Part shown: one piece after another, positions 14,867 to 24,196 of the stretch
Numbering within the stretch: position 1 is the first letter of the stretch
Layout of the letters: each line of letters opens with the position of its first letter
DNA from: Clostridiales bacterium
GTDB taxonomy: Bacteria > Bacillota > Clostridia > Oscillospirales > Oscillospiraceae
Reading direction: 5' to 3'
Length of the DNA stretch: 38,977 nt
NCBI GenBank assembly: GCA_004556345.1
Contig: SFHQ01000015.1
Location: 1-38,977, forward strand
Program-made: the position numbers and the translations under genes
Notes under the pieces: generated by a model
The model's database searches: none
Told to the model about the DNA's origin: nothing
What the model saw: only the letters and a program-made list of their open reading frames with translations

Positions 14867-16474
14867 TTGTCACAATACGAATCCGAGATCAAAAGAAGAA
14901 GAACCTTCGCCATCATCTCCCACCCCGACGCCGGTAAGACCACCCTGACCGAAAAGTTCCTGCTCTACGGCGGGGCCATCGCCCAGGCCGGTCAGGTCAA
15001 GGGCAAGAAGAACACCCGCGCCGCCGTGTCGGACTGGATGGAGATCGAGAAGCAGCGCGGCATCTCCGTGACCTCTTCCGTCCTGCAGTTCCAGTATGAG
15101 GGCTTCTGCATCAACATCCTGGACACCCCCGGCCACCAGGACTTCTCCGAGGACACCTACCGCACCCTCATGGCCGCCGACTCGGCCGTGATGGTCATCG
15201 ACGCGGCCAAGGGCGTCGAGGCCCAGACCCGGAAGCTCTTCAAGGTCTGCGTCATGCGGGACATCCCCATCTTTACCTTCATCAACAAGATGGACCGGGA
15301 AGCCAGAGACCCCTTCGAGCTGTGCGAGGAGATCGAGAAGGAGCTGGGCATCGACACCTACCCTGTCAACTGGCCCATCGGCTCCGGCAAAGAATTTTTG
15401 GGCGTGTACGACCGGAACAAGCAGGAGATCTTACACTTCTCCTCCAACACCAACGCCAAGAAGTCCGGCACCACCCAAATCGATTTGGACGACCCCGTGC
15501 TCATCGACATGCTGGGCCAGACCAAGCGGGACCAGCTCATCGAGGACATCGAGCTGCTCGACGGTGCCTCCTGCGACTTCGACCTCGACCGCGTCCGCCA
15601 CGGCAAGCTCTCCCCCGTGTTCTTCGGCTCGGCGCTGACGACCTTCGGCGTGGAGCCGTTCCTGGAGGACTTTCTGCGCATGACCACCCCGCCCCTGCCG
15701 CGCCACAGCAGCATCGGCACCATCGACGCCATGGAGGACGACTTCTTCTCCGCCTTCGTCTTTAAGATCCAGGCCAACATGAACAAGGCCCACCGGGACC
15801 GCATCGCGTTCATGCGCGTCGTCTCCGGCCGGTTCGACGCAGACAAAGAGGTCTACCACGTCCAAGGCAAGAAAAAGCTCCGCCTCTCCCGCCCCCAGCA
15901 GCTCATGGCCGCCGAGCGGGAGATCATCGAGGAGGCCTATGCCGGGGATATCATCGGCGTGTTCGACCCCGGCATCTTCTCCATCGGCGACACCCTCTGC
16001 ACCCCCGGCAAGAAGTTCCGCTTTGACCCCATCCCGACCTTTGCGCCGGAGCATTTCGCCCGCGTGCGGCCGGTGGACACCATGAAGCGGAAGCAGTTTT
16101 TAAAGGGCGCGGAGCAGATCGCCTTAGAGGGCGCCATCCAGATCTTCAAGATCCCCTACACCGGCATGGAGGAGGTCATCGTGGGCGTCGTGGGTACCCT
16201 GCAATTCGACGTCTTCCAGTACCGCCTGCGGAATGAATACAACGTGGAGATCCGCATGGACACCCTGCCCTATGAATACCTGCGCTGGATCAAGGAACCC
16301 GTGGAGTTCCACGAGACTGATCTGGTCCTGGGCAACGACACGAAGCTCGTGGAGGACTACAAGGGCAACAAGCTGCTGCTCTTCGGTGCCTTCTGGTCCA
16401 TCAAGTGGGTGGCCGACCACAACCCCCAGCTGGTGCTGACCGAGTTCAACGAGCGCAGCGAGGAAGAGGAATAA
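14867..16474 (+). CDS. prfC: Peptide chain release factor 3
   Basis: 535 residues, standard for RF3. It is a GTPase that recycles RF1/RF2 from the ribosome. The G motifs are G1 SHPDAGKTTL (about residues 19-28), G2 around RGISVTSSV, G3 DTPGHQDFSEDTYRTL and G4 NKMDREARDP. Domain 2 has FFGSALTTFGVEPFL, and the C-terminal domain has GTLQFDVFQYRL and DTLPYEYLRWI, as in RF3. The start is a TTG at 14867, 8 bases after GAGGAGG; no ATG fits. It is followed at 24 bases by udk and then asnS on the same strand. Confidence 0.96.
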   Translation: MSQYESEIKRRRTFAIISHPDAGKTTLTEKFLLYGGAIAQAGQVKGKKNTRAAVSDWMEIEKQRGISVTSSVLQFQYEGFCINILDTPGHQDFSEDTYRTLMAADSAVMVIDAAKGVEAQTRKLFKVCVMRDIPIFTFINKMDREARDPFELCEEIEKELGIDTYPVNWPIGSGKEFLGVYDRNKQEILHFSSNTNAKKSGTTQIDLDDPVLIDMLGQTKRDQLIEDIELLDGASCDFDLDRVRHGKLSPVFFGSALTTFGVEPFLEDFLRMTTPPLPRHSSIGTIDAMEDDFFSAFVFKIQANMNKAHRDRIAFMRVVSGRFDADKEVYHVQGKKKLRLSRPQQLMAAEREIIEEAYAGDIIGVFDPGIFSIGDTLCTPGKKFRFDPIPTFAPEHFARVRPVDTMKRKQFLKGAEQIALEGAIQIFKIPYTGMEEVIVGVVGTLQFDVFQYRLRNEYNVEIRMDTLPYEYLRWIKEPVEFHETDLVLGNDTKLVEDYKGNKLLLFGAFWSIKWVADHNPQLVLTEFNERSEEEE

Positions 16475-16498
16475 CGGCATTTGACAGGAGGGAAAGAC

Positions 16499-17134
16499 AT
16501 GAGACCCCTGATCATCGGCATCGCCGGGGGCACCGGCTCCGGCAAGACCACCTTAGTGGAAAACCTCAAGGAGCAGTTCGGCGCGGACATCAGCGTCCTG
16601 CCCCACGACAACTACTACGCCGCCCACCACGACATGAGCCTGGAGGAGCGTCAGACCCTCAACTACGACCATCCCGCCGCCTTTGACACCGACCGGATGA
16701 TCCAGGACTTAGAGGACCTGAAGGCGGGCAAGACCGTCCAGTGTCCCGTCTACGACTACGCCATCCACGACCGGACGGAAGAGACGCTGACCCTGGCCCC
16801 GAACAAAGTCATTCTCGTGGAGGGCATCCTCATTTTCGAGAACAAGGCCCTGCGGGACCTGATGGACATCAAAATTTTCGTGGATACCGATGCAGACGTG
16901 CGTATTCTGCGCCGCATTTTACGGGACGTCAAAGAGCGCGGCCGGACGCTGGAGTCCGTCATGGAGCAGTATCTCACGACGGTCAAGCCCATGCACGAGC
17001 AGTTTGTGGAGCCGTCCAAGCGCTACGCGGATGTCATCGTCCCGGAGGGCGGCAAAAATCTCGTCGCCCTTATGATGATCGTCCAGCGCATCGCCTACCA
17101 CATCGAGCACGGCGACGTAGTAGATGAACAATAA
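16499..17134 (+). CDS. udk: Uridine kinase
   Basis: 211 residues. Phosphorylates uridine and cytidine for pyrimidine salvage, in the cytoplasm. P-loop IGIAGGTGSGKTTL (about residues 5-18), HDNYYAAHHDMSLEERQTLNYDHPAAFD (substrate lid and conserved DHP), YDYAIHDR (nucleoside-binding) and VEGILIFEN are all present, followed by DVRILRRILRD. The ATG at 16499 follows AGGAGGG by 7 bases; a TTG at 16481 would overlap the ribosome site. Confidence 0.94.
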   Translation: MRPLIIGIAGGTGSGKTTLVENLKEQFGADISVLPHDNYYAAHHDMSLEERQTLNYDHPAAFDTDRMIQDLEDLKAGKTVQCPVYDYAIHDRTEETLTLAPNKVILVEGILIFENKALRDLMDIKIFVDTDADVRILRRILRDVKERGRTLESVMEQYLTTVKPMHEQFVEPSKRYADVIVPEGGKNLVALMMIVQRIAYHIEHGDVVDEQ

Positions 17135-17178
17135 CCATTTGCTGAAATCAATCACCTGTTGAAAGGATGTACACCAAT

Positions 17179-18573
<1,395 letters not shown>

Positions 18574-18595
18574 TCTTCTGAGTTTTCCCACAGTA

Positions 18596-18627
18596 ATAGG
18601 GCTGTTGCACGTTTGCAACAGCCCTAT
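18596..18627. terminator. Hairpin between convergent asnS and the PIN gene
   Basis: Perfect 14-bp stem (18596-18609 with 18614-18627), CGTT loop. The T run is poor on both strands, but the position between convergent genes suggests a shared terminator. Confidence 0.6.
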
Positions 18628-18628
18628 G

Positions 18629-19045
18629 TTAATCCCCGTTCATTTCTAAGATCTCCAGCATTTCTCTCGGTGTCACCACAAAACGCTTGGCAGGAAAATG
18701 CTTGATGTTCCCTGTGACCAAATAAGCGTCGTTTTCTTTTCGCGCTTCCATCACGACTTCGTAAAACACCACATCTTTTGGGTCAATTACCAATTCATCT
18801 GTGGGGTCGGCGTCCAGAAAAATCCCCCGGCGAATCAAACCGTCTATAATGAGTTCCACAGCTTCGGGAGAAAACTTGAACTTTGGGCGGCTGAGAACAG
18901 CGCGATATTCGGCGATGATCTCGTCGTTCAAAAGCGGGATGATCTGTCCCTCCAGGGACTCTCTTGCCACGATGCCGGGAATGGACGCACTTTTTAACAA
19001 GGCGGAAACAAGTACGTTGGTGTCGATGACAGCGTAATAGTTCAT
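18629..19045 (-). CDS. PIN-domain toxin (PilT-like nuclease)
   Basis: 138 residues. YAVIDTNVLVSALLKSAS carries the first catalytic Asp; LNDEIIAEYRAVLSRPKF, DPKDVVFYEVVMEARKENDAYLVTGNIKHFP and the end segment FVVTPREML follow, as in COG1569-type PIN proteins. A predicted endoribonuclease toxin. The ATG at 19045 overlaps the antitoxin stop by 4 bases (ATGA). The partner is of RelB/DinJ type, not the VapB usual for PIN toxins. Confidence 0.87.
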   Translation of the reverse strand: MNYYAVIDTNVLVSALLKSASIPGIVARESLEGQIIPLLNDEIIAEYRAVLSRPKFKFSPEAVELIIDGLIRRGIFLDADPTDELVIDPKDVVFYEVVMEARKENDAYLVTGNIKHFPAKRFVVTPREMLEILEMNGD

Positions 19046-19350
19046 GTGTTGTGCCCCGCTTGTTCCAGACGGGCAGCTTGAATTTCTGCGTTGATCTCTT
19101 CCAAGCTCATCTCAGAGATTCCGTTTTTTTCTGCCTCCTGGCTGAGCAGTTCCATGGCGCGGACTGCTCTGGTGGCTTTGTATTCCTGCTTGGGCAGCGT
19201 CATGCTGAACGGGATACCGTTCTGTAAGATGGTTCGCTTGAGGAATATTCTGACTGCGGTCGGAAAGTCGAGGCCCAGCTCTTCAAAAATCGCGGTGGCC
19301 TGATTTTTCAGGTCCTCATCAATGCGGATCTGTGTGACAGAAGTTGCCAT
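19042..19350 (-). CDS. RelB/DinJ-family antitoxin
   Basis: 102 residues. A ribbon-helix-helix N-terminus, VTQIRIDEDLKNQATAIFEELGLDFPTAVRIFLKRTI, is the standard RelB/DinJ signature; QNGIPFSMTLP follows, then a charged C-terminal toxin-binding part. It starts at 19350 after a GAGGAGG site. It neutralises the downstream PIN protein by inference from the ATGA overlap. Confidence 0.88.
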   Translation of the reverse strand: MATSVTQIRIDEDLKNQATAIFEELGLDFPTAVRIFLKRTILQNGIPFSMTLPKQEYKATRAVRAMELLSQEAEKNGISEMSLEEINAEIQAARLEQAGHNT

Positions 19351-19391
19351 AATAAATCCTCCTCACATCAAGTGTATCTGTTTGTATTCTT

Positions 19392-19420
19392 ATTGTATGT
19401 TATAATACCGACAATGTCAA
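19392..19420 (-). promoter_or_regulatory. Promoter of the RelB-PIN operon
   Basis: TTGACA at 19415-19420, 17-base spacer, TACAAT at 19392-19397. GTAT...ATAC half-sites and repeated TGTAT words around the -10 are likely antitoxin operator sites. Confidence 0.78.
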
Positions 19421-19476
19421 GGATTTATACAGATTTCTAATCACTTACCAGCACCTGATCCACCTGGGTCACATTC

Positions 19477-19581
19477 GTAGGGGCCGCAGACCCCTGCGGC
19501 CCGGATCCTGCCGCGCGGTACCACTTTACAACACATCACACAGCCCCCGACGAGCGGGCCGCAGAGGTCTGCGGCCCCTAC
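19477..19581. repeat. 105-bp interspersed repeat, copy 2
   Basis: Same 26-bp ends (19477-19502 and 19556-19581) and same total length as copy 1 at 9385-9489, with a mostly different interior. Confidence 0.8.
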
Positions 19582-19602
19582 GGGCTTGCTCGGAGGCATA
19601 AG

Positions 19603-19637
19603 AAAGGCCCAGCACAGGTTTGCCGTGCTGGGCCTTT
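19603..19637. terminator. Terminator after the collagen C-terminal half
   Basis: 13-bp perfect stem (19603-19615 with 19625-19637). T-rich on both sides, so probably bidirectional. It is the first terminator after nptA. Confidence 0.75.
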
Positions 19638-19641
19638 TGCT

Positions 19642-19932
19642 TTAGGTGGCTAAGAATCCTGCCGCTCTCAGGCTGGCCAAGAGCTGGTTGAGGACGGTGG
19701 CGGTGTTGGTGTCGTCCGTGGTGTTGGCCACGGCGGCGGCGGGGGTGATGGTGGCGGCAGGTCCCTCAGGACCTCTGGGGCCTTCCGGGCCTTGGGGTCC
19801 CTGGGGGCCGATGGGTCCGGTGGGGCCTTGCGGACCTGCGGGGCCGGCCGGGCCTTGGGGCCCCTCCGGGCCGGTGGCACCGGTGAAGCCGGTCGCGCCG
19901 GTTGGGCCTGCGGGGCCGGTGGAAGCCGTGGC
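19642..19932 (-). pseudogene. C-terminal half of a split collagen-like spore-surface protein
   Basis: About 96 codons with no start codon. From the core at 19932 it reads ATASTGPAGPTGATGFTGA, continues in Gly-X-Y triplets, and ends in AATITPAAAVAN, then NQLLASLRAAGFLAT, the closing domain common in clostridial exosporium collagen-like proteins. The open frame continues upstream only because it crosses the end of nptA in another frame. Codon phase at the shared 7-bp core equals that of the N-terminal half at 37.3 kb; joined there the two make a 204-residue protein. It is either the silent half of an excisable split gene (preferred) or a decayed remnant. Confidence 0.75.
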
Positions 19933-19943
19933 ACTGGAACAAC
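19926..19943. other. Putative attachment site, left junction of the intervening element
   Basis: Core CCGTGGC at 19926-19932 followed by the arm GAACAAC at 19937-19943, which touches the nptA stop codon. The core recurs at 37303-37309, where the opposite arm GTTGTTC lies on the inner side. Confidence 0.55.
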
Positions 19944-21704
19944 TTACACCAGGGCGTACTTCCGGGCATAGGCGTCGTAGGCCTGCTGGAAGCCCTTGCT
20001 GCCGGCCTTCACGTTGTCCAGATATTCGTGGACATGCAGGCTGTCGTGGGACATCTCGATGACGCACCCGGCGATGTTGGAGCAGTGGTCGGCCACGCGC
20101 TCCAGACTGGTGAGCAGGTCGGACCAGACGAAGCCCAGCTCGATGGTACACTCGCCCTTCTGCAAGCGCAGGATGTGGCGGTTGCGCAGCTGCTCTTTCA
20201 GGGCGTCCACCACCTGCTCCAGCGGCTCGACCTTGGCGGCCAGGGCGGGGTCGTCCTGTAAGTAGGCGTCCAGAGCCAGGTCCATGATCTCGCCCACGGC
20301 CCCGGTCATGACGTGCATCTCATGGCTGGCCTCCGGGGAGAAGCGCAGGCCCTTGCTCTTCATCTCCTCGGCGGACTCGACCACGTTCACGGCGTGGTCC
20401 GAGATGCGCTCGAAGTCACCGATGATGTGCAGGATCTTTGCGCTGGTCCGGCTGTCCTGGGCGGTGAGGTCGCTGCTGCCGAGCTTGACGAGATAGGTGC
20501 CCAGCATGTCCTCATACTGGTCGGCCTCCCCCTCGGTGCGGCGGATGGCGGCGGCGGATCGGGCGTCATACTGCTGAATGAGCTGGCAGCTCGTCTTCAT
20601 GGCGTCCATGGAGATGCGGGCCATCGTCTCGGCCACCTCCTGGCAGCGGCCCAGCGCCACGGCGGGGGTAGCCAGCAGACGCTCGTCCAGGATCTGGATC
20701 TTGTCGTCCGCGTGTTCCGCTGCGTCCTTGCTGTCGGGGATCAGGCGGCAGGCCAGCTTCTCCAGCAGCCCGGAGAAGGGGAAGAGCAGGGCGGCACAGA
20801 GGACGTTAAAGATACTGTGGACGATGGCGATGCCCAGCTGGTCGATGGGTCCGCCGAGGAAGGTGAAGTGGACCACGGCGTTGATGCCGTAGAACACGGC
20901 CAGCCAGACCGTCGTGCCGATGATGTTGAACATCAGGTGGACCACAGCGGCGCGGCGGGCGTTCTTGTTGGCCCCCACAGAGGCCAGCATGGCCGTGACG
21001 CAGGTGCCGATGTTCTGGCCCATGATGATGGGGATGGCGGCCCCATAGGTCACCTGCCCCGTGGCAGACAGGGCCTGCAAAATACCCACGGAAGCGGAAG
21101 AGCTCTGGATGATGGCGGTCAGGATCGCACCGGCGGCCACGCCCAGGACGGGGTTGCGGAACATGAGCAGGATGTTGCGGAACTCCGGCACGTCTTGCAG
21201 GCCGGCCACGGCGCTGCTCATGGTGTGCATGCCGAACATCAGCACGGCGAAGCCCAAGAGGATCGTGCCGGTGTCCTTCTTCTTGTCGTTCTTGGCCGTC
21301 ATGGTGAGGATCACGCCGATGAGGGCCAGGATGGGGGTAAACGAAGTGGGCTTGAGCAGCTGGATGAAGAAGCTCCCGCCGTCCAGACCCGTCAGGCTCA
21401 GGATCCAGGCCGTGACGGTGGTGCCGACGTTGGCGCCCATGATGACGCCGATGGCTTGGCGCAGGGAGAGCAGGCCGGAGTTTACAAAGCCCACCACCAT
21501 GACCGTGGTGGCGGAAGAACTCTGGATGACTGCCGTCACGCCCAGGCCCGTCAAAAAGCCCAGAAACTGATTTGAGGTCAATTTTCCCAGCAGGGTCTTC
21601 AGGCTGCTGCCTGCCCGCCGCTCCAGGGAGGCACCCATTAAGTCCATACCGAACAGGAACAGACTCAGGCCTCCGATCAAAGTCAAAATGTCAAATAGAT
21701 CCAT
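19944..21704 (-). CDS. Na+/phosphate cotransporter, NptA type, with PhoU-like tail
   Basis: 586 residues. The N-terminal half (about 1-310) is a Na/Pi-cotransporter II membrane domain with two inverted repeats, each carrying the QSSSA motif (VIQSSSATTVMVVGFVNSG and IIQSSSASVGILQA). The C-terminal part (about 340-570) is a PhoU-like helical domain that may regulate it. It imports phosphate with sodium. I prefer the ATG at 21704 (AGAGAGGG 9 bases upstream) over 21737. It has its own Pho box promoter at 21783-21824 and a long leader hairpin, so it is probably induced by phosphate starvation. No terminator of its own lies before the collagen remnant. Confidence 0.92.
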   Translation of the reverse strand: MDLFDILTLIGGLSLFLFGMDLMGASLERRAGSSLKTLLGKLTSNQFLGFLTGLGVTAVIQSSSATTVMVVGFVNSGLLSLRQAIGVIMGANVGTTVTAWILSLTGLDGGSFFIQLLKPTSFTPILALIGVILTMTAKNDKKKDTGTILLGFAVLMFGMHTMSSAVAGLQDVPEFRNILLMFRNPVLGVAAGAILTAIIQSSSASVGILQALSATGQVTYGAAIPIIMGQNIGTCVTAMLASVGANKNARRAAVVHLMFNIIGTTVWLAVFYGINAVVHFTFLGGPIDQLGIAIVHSIFNVLCAALLFPFSGLLEKLACRLIPDSKDAAEHADDKIQILDERLLATPAVALGRCQEVAETMARISMDAMKTSCQLIQQYDARSAAAIRRTEGEADQYEDMLGTYLVKLGSSDLTAQDSRTSAKILHIIGDFERISDHAVNVVESAEEMKSKGLRFSPEASHEMHVMTGAVGEIMDLALDAYLQDDPALAAKVEPLEQVVDALKEQLRNRHILRLQKGECTIELGFVWSDLLTSLERVADHCSNIAGCVIEMSHDSLHVHEYLDNVKAGSKGFQQAYDAYARKYALV

Positions 21705-21741
21705 TCTCCATAACCCTCTCTTTTGGTTTTTTTCCATGCCA

Positions 21742-21790
21742 ATTTTACCTGGTTTTCACTGTCTTCCAGTGTACGAAAACCAGGTAAAAT
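21742..21790 (-). promoter_or_regulatory. Long leader hairpin of nptA
   Basis: Perfect 16-base inverted repeat (21742-21757 with 21775-21790) with a nested CACTG/CAGTG stem. It lies between the Pho box and the nptA start, and its outer arm overlaps the Pho box. Confidence 0.65.
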
Positions 21791-21824
21791 CAAAAACCAA
21801 AGAAGGGTTAAATTTTGGTTAAAT
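21783..21824 (-). promoter_or_regulatory. Pho box of nptA
   Basis: On the minus strand, ATTTAACC repeats with 11-base phasing (ATTTAACCAAA, ATTTAACCCTT), then CTTTGGTTTTT and GATTTTACC. The string CTTTGGTTTTT is shared with the pstS box. It overlaps the phoU stop codon. Confidence 0.65.
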
Positions 21825-22511
21825 CCAGCCGGTCGCCTGCGCTTCCGGGCTGACCCAGTGGCCGTTCTTGGACCGGGCACCGGTCTGGGCGTACTCGACC
21901 CACTCGGCCAGGTTCGTGGCGTGGTCGCCGATGCGCTCGAGATACTTGGCCACCATGAAGATGTCCAGCAGCTCTTCCCCGGTGCTCTTGTCGGCGGCGA
22001 TCTGCTCCACCAGGTCAGACTTGATCTGGTTGAACCAGCGGTCTACCACGTCGTCGTAAGCGATCACGGCGCGGGCCTGCTCCAGGTCCAGGTGGACGAA
22101 GGCTTCCACGGCGTCGCTGACCATGCGGATGACTTCCCTTGCCATCTCATGCAGGTGCTCGTGCCGCCCGCCCTTGCGGATGAACCGGGCCAGCTCCGCG
22201 ATGTCGGAGGCCTGGTCGCCGATGCGCTCTAAGTCCGTGACCATTTTCAGGGCGGCGGTGATGCGCCGCAGGTCGGCGGCCACGGGCTGCTGCTTGAGCA
22301 GGAGCTTGGTGCAGAGGGTCTCGATCTCCCGCTCCATGTCGTCCACTTCCCCGTCCAGGGCAAAGACCTGGGCCTCTAATTTCTCGGCCGTCTCCTCTTC
22401 CTCTTCCAGGGTCCTGACGGCCACGGCGATGGCCTGCTGGCACAGGCCGCCCATGACGGTCATTTGGCGGTAGAGGGTCTGCAGCTGCTCGATGAATTTC
22501 TCTCGCATCAT
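21819..22511 (-). CDS. phoU: Phosphate transport regulator PhoU
   Basis: 230 residues in two PhoU three-helix repeats, each with the metal-binding signature: DLERIGDQASDIAE (about residue 93) and YLERIGDHATNLAEW (about 195). PhoU represses PhoR signalling through the Pst transporter when phosphate is ample. The ATG at 22511 overlaps the pstB stop (ATGA). It is the last gene of pstSCAB-phoU. Confidence 0.94.
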   Translation of the reverse strand: MMREKFIEQLQTLYRQMTVMGGLCQQAIAVAVRTLEEEEETAEKLEAQVFALDGEVDDMEREIETLCTKLLLKQQPVAADLRRITAALKMVTDLERIGDQASDIAELARFIRKGGRHEHLHEMAREVIRMVSDAVEAFVHLDLEQARAVIAYDDVVDRWFNQIKSDLVEQIAADKSTGEELLDIFMVAKYLERIGDHATNLAEWVEYAQTGARSKNGHWVSPEAQATGWI

Positions 22512-23317
22512 CCAAACCTCCCGGTGATGTATTCTTCGGTGCGCTTGTCCTTGGGCACGGAGAAGATCTGGTCCGTGTCCCCGAACTCCACCAGCTCCCC
22601 CAGCAGGAAGAAGGCGGTCTTGTCCGACACACGGACGGCCTGCTGCATGTTGTGGGTGACCATGATGACGGTGTAGGTTTCCTTCAGCTCCACAGCCAGG
22701 TCCTCGATCTTCGCCGTGGAAATGGGGTCCAGGGCGGAGGTGGACTCGTCCATGAGCAGGACGGCCGGTTCGTTCGCCAGGGCACGGGCAATGCACAGCC
22801 GCTGCTGTTGTCCACCCGATAGCCCCAGCGCACTCTTTTTCAGCCGGTCCTTGACCTCCTCCCAGATGGCCGCATCCCGCAGAGACTTTTCTACGATCTC
22901 GTCCAGCTCCGCGCGGTTGCGGATGCCATGGGTCCGGGGGCCGTAGGCCACGTTGTCGTAGATGCTCATGGGAAAGGGATTGGCCTTCTGGAACACCATG
23001 CCGACCTGCTTGCGCAGCCAGGTGGTGTCCAGGTCTTTGTCGAAAATATTCTGGCCTTCAAAGCATACCTCGCCCTCGATGTGAACACCGGGGACCAAGT
23101 CATTCATGCGGTTGAGGGTTTTGAGAAACGTGGACTTGCCGCAGCCGGAGGGGCCGATGAGGGCCGTGATCTCATGGGCTGGGATCTCCACATTGATGTC
23201 TTTTAATGCGTGGTGCCCCCGGTCGGCGGCAGAGGTCTTGCCGTCGGTGCCGTACCACAGGTTCAGGTGGTGGGCAGTGATGCTGTCCTGGGACAGCTTA
23301 GAAATGGCTTCCGTCAT
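22508..23317 (-). CDS. pstB: Phosphate ABC transporter ATP-binding protein
   Basis: 269 residues. Walker A IGPSGCGKSTFLKTLNRMND, Q-loop FQKANPFPMSIYDNVAYG, signature LSGGQQQRLCIARALA, Walker B VLLMDESTSALDP and H-loop MVTHNM are intact. The PstB-specific NRMNDL and NPFPMSIYDNV identify it. It energises phosphate import with PstA/PstC. It starts 7 bases after the pstA stop. Confidence 0.96.
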   Translation of the reverse strand: MTEAISKLSQDSITAHHLNLWYGTDGKTSAADRGHHALKDINVEIPAHEITALIGPSGCGKSTFLKTLNRMNDLVPGVHIEGEVCFEGQNIFDKDLDTTWLRKQVGMVFQKANPFPMSIYDNVAYGPRTHGIRNRAELDEIVEKSLRDAAIWEEVKDRLKKSALGLSGGQQQRLCIARALANEPAVLLMDESTSALDPISTAKIEDLAVELKETYTVIMVTHNMQQAVRVSDKTAFFLLGELVEFGDTDQIFSVPKDKRTEEYITGRFG

Positions 23318-23323
23318 GTCGGC

Positions 23324-24193
23324 TCAGCCTGCCTTTCGTTTCAGTTTGCGGCCGGCGAAGGTCGCGGAGAAATTGATGACCAGCACCAGGATCATCAGCA
23401 CAGCGGCGATGGCAAAGGCCACGCCCGTCTCGCCCCGCTCGTTGGCATAGACATACAGGGCCACGGTCAGGGTGGCGGAGGATGCCTGCATCGAGGTCAG
23501 GAAGTTGTTCAGCTCCAGGCCAAACCCGGCGGTGAAGAGCAGGGCGGCGGACTCGCCGACGATGCGGCCGATGGCCAGGATACAGCCGGTCACGATGCCG
23601 TCCACGGCGTTGGGCAGGACGACGGTGCGGACCATGTGCCACTTGCCGGCACCTAGGGCCAGGGAACCCTCCCGATAGGGCTGTGGCACGGTCTTCAGGC
23701 TCTCCTGGGTCGTGCGGACGATGGTGGGCAGGATCATGATGACCAGCGTCAGGCCGCCGGCTAAGATCCCGGCCTTCAGGCCCATGAGCTGGAGGAAGAA
23801 CAGCATACCGACCAGGCCGAAGATGATGGAGGGGATGCCCGTCAGGGTCTCTGTGGCAAACTCGATGATCGCCACCACGTTTCGGTTCGTGGCATACTCG
23901 GTCAGGTAGATGGCCGCGCCCACGCCCAGGGGCAGGACGATGACCATCGCCAGCAGGATGATATACAGGGTATTTAAGAAGTTGGGCAGGATCCCGATGG
24001 TGTCGCTGATGTAGCTGGTCTGGCTGGTCAGCAGCGACCAGCTGATGTTGCTCAGGCCCCGATAGAAGATATAGCCGATGAGAAAGACCAGCAGCGCAAC
24101 GGTGATCCCGGCGCAGACATACAGCAGGGTGCGCAGGCTGCGGTCATAGGCTCTCCGGCGCGGGGAGAGCGCCGTTTTGGAAGCAACCGTCAT
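23324..24193 (-). CDS. pstA: Phosphate ABC transporter permease PstA
   Basis: 289 residues, six membrane helices. The ABC permease loop REGSLALGAGKWHMVRTVVLPNAVDGIVTG carries the EAA-type contact to PstB. GVGAAIYLTEYA and GIPSIIFGLVGM are typical for PstA. It starts 4 bases past the pstC stop with an AGGAGG site inside the end of pstC. Confidence 0.95.
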   Translation of the reverse strand: MTVASKTALSPRRRAYDRSLRTLLYVCAGITVALLVFLIGYIFYRGLSNISWSLLTSQTSYISDTIGILPNFLNTLYIILLAMVIVLPLGVGAAIYLTEYATNRNVVAIIEFATETLTGIPSIIFGLVGMLFFLQLMGLKAGILAGGLTLVIMILPTIVRTTQESLKTVPQPYREGSLALGAGKWHMVRTVVLPNAVDGIVTGCILAIGRIVGESAALLFTAGFGLELNNFLTSMQASSATLTVALYVYANERGETGVAFAIAAVLMILVLVINFSATFAGRKLKRKAG

Positions 24194-24196
24194 TTC

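Noticed and set aside
19642..20151. Full 169-residue frame as a complete collagen-like gene
   Set aside because: Its first 70 residues are the end of nptA read in another frame; collagen-like sequence begins only at the 7-bp core.
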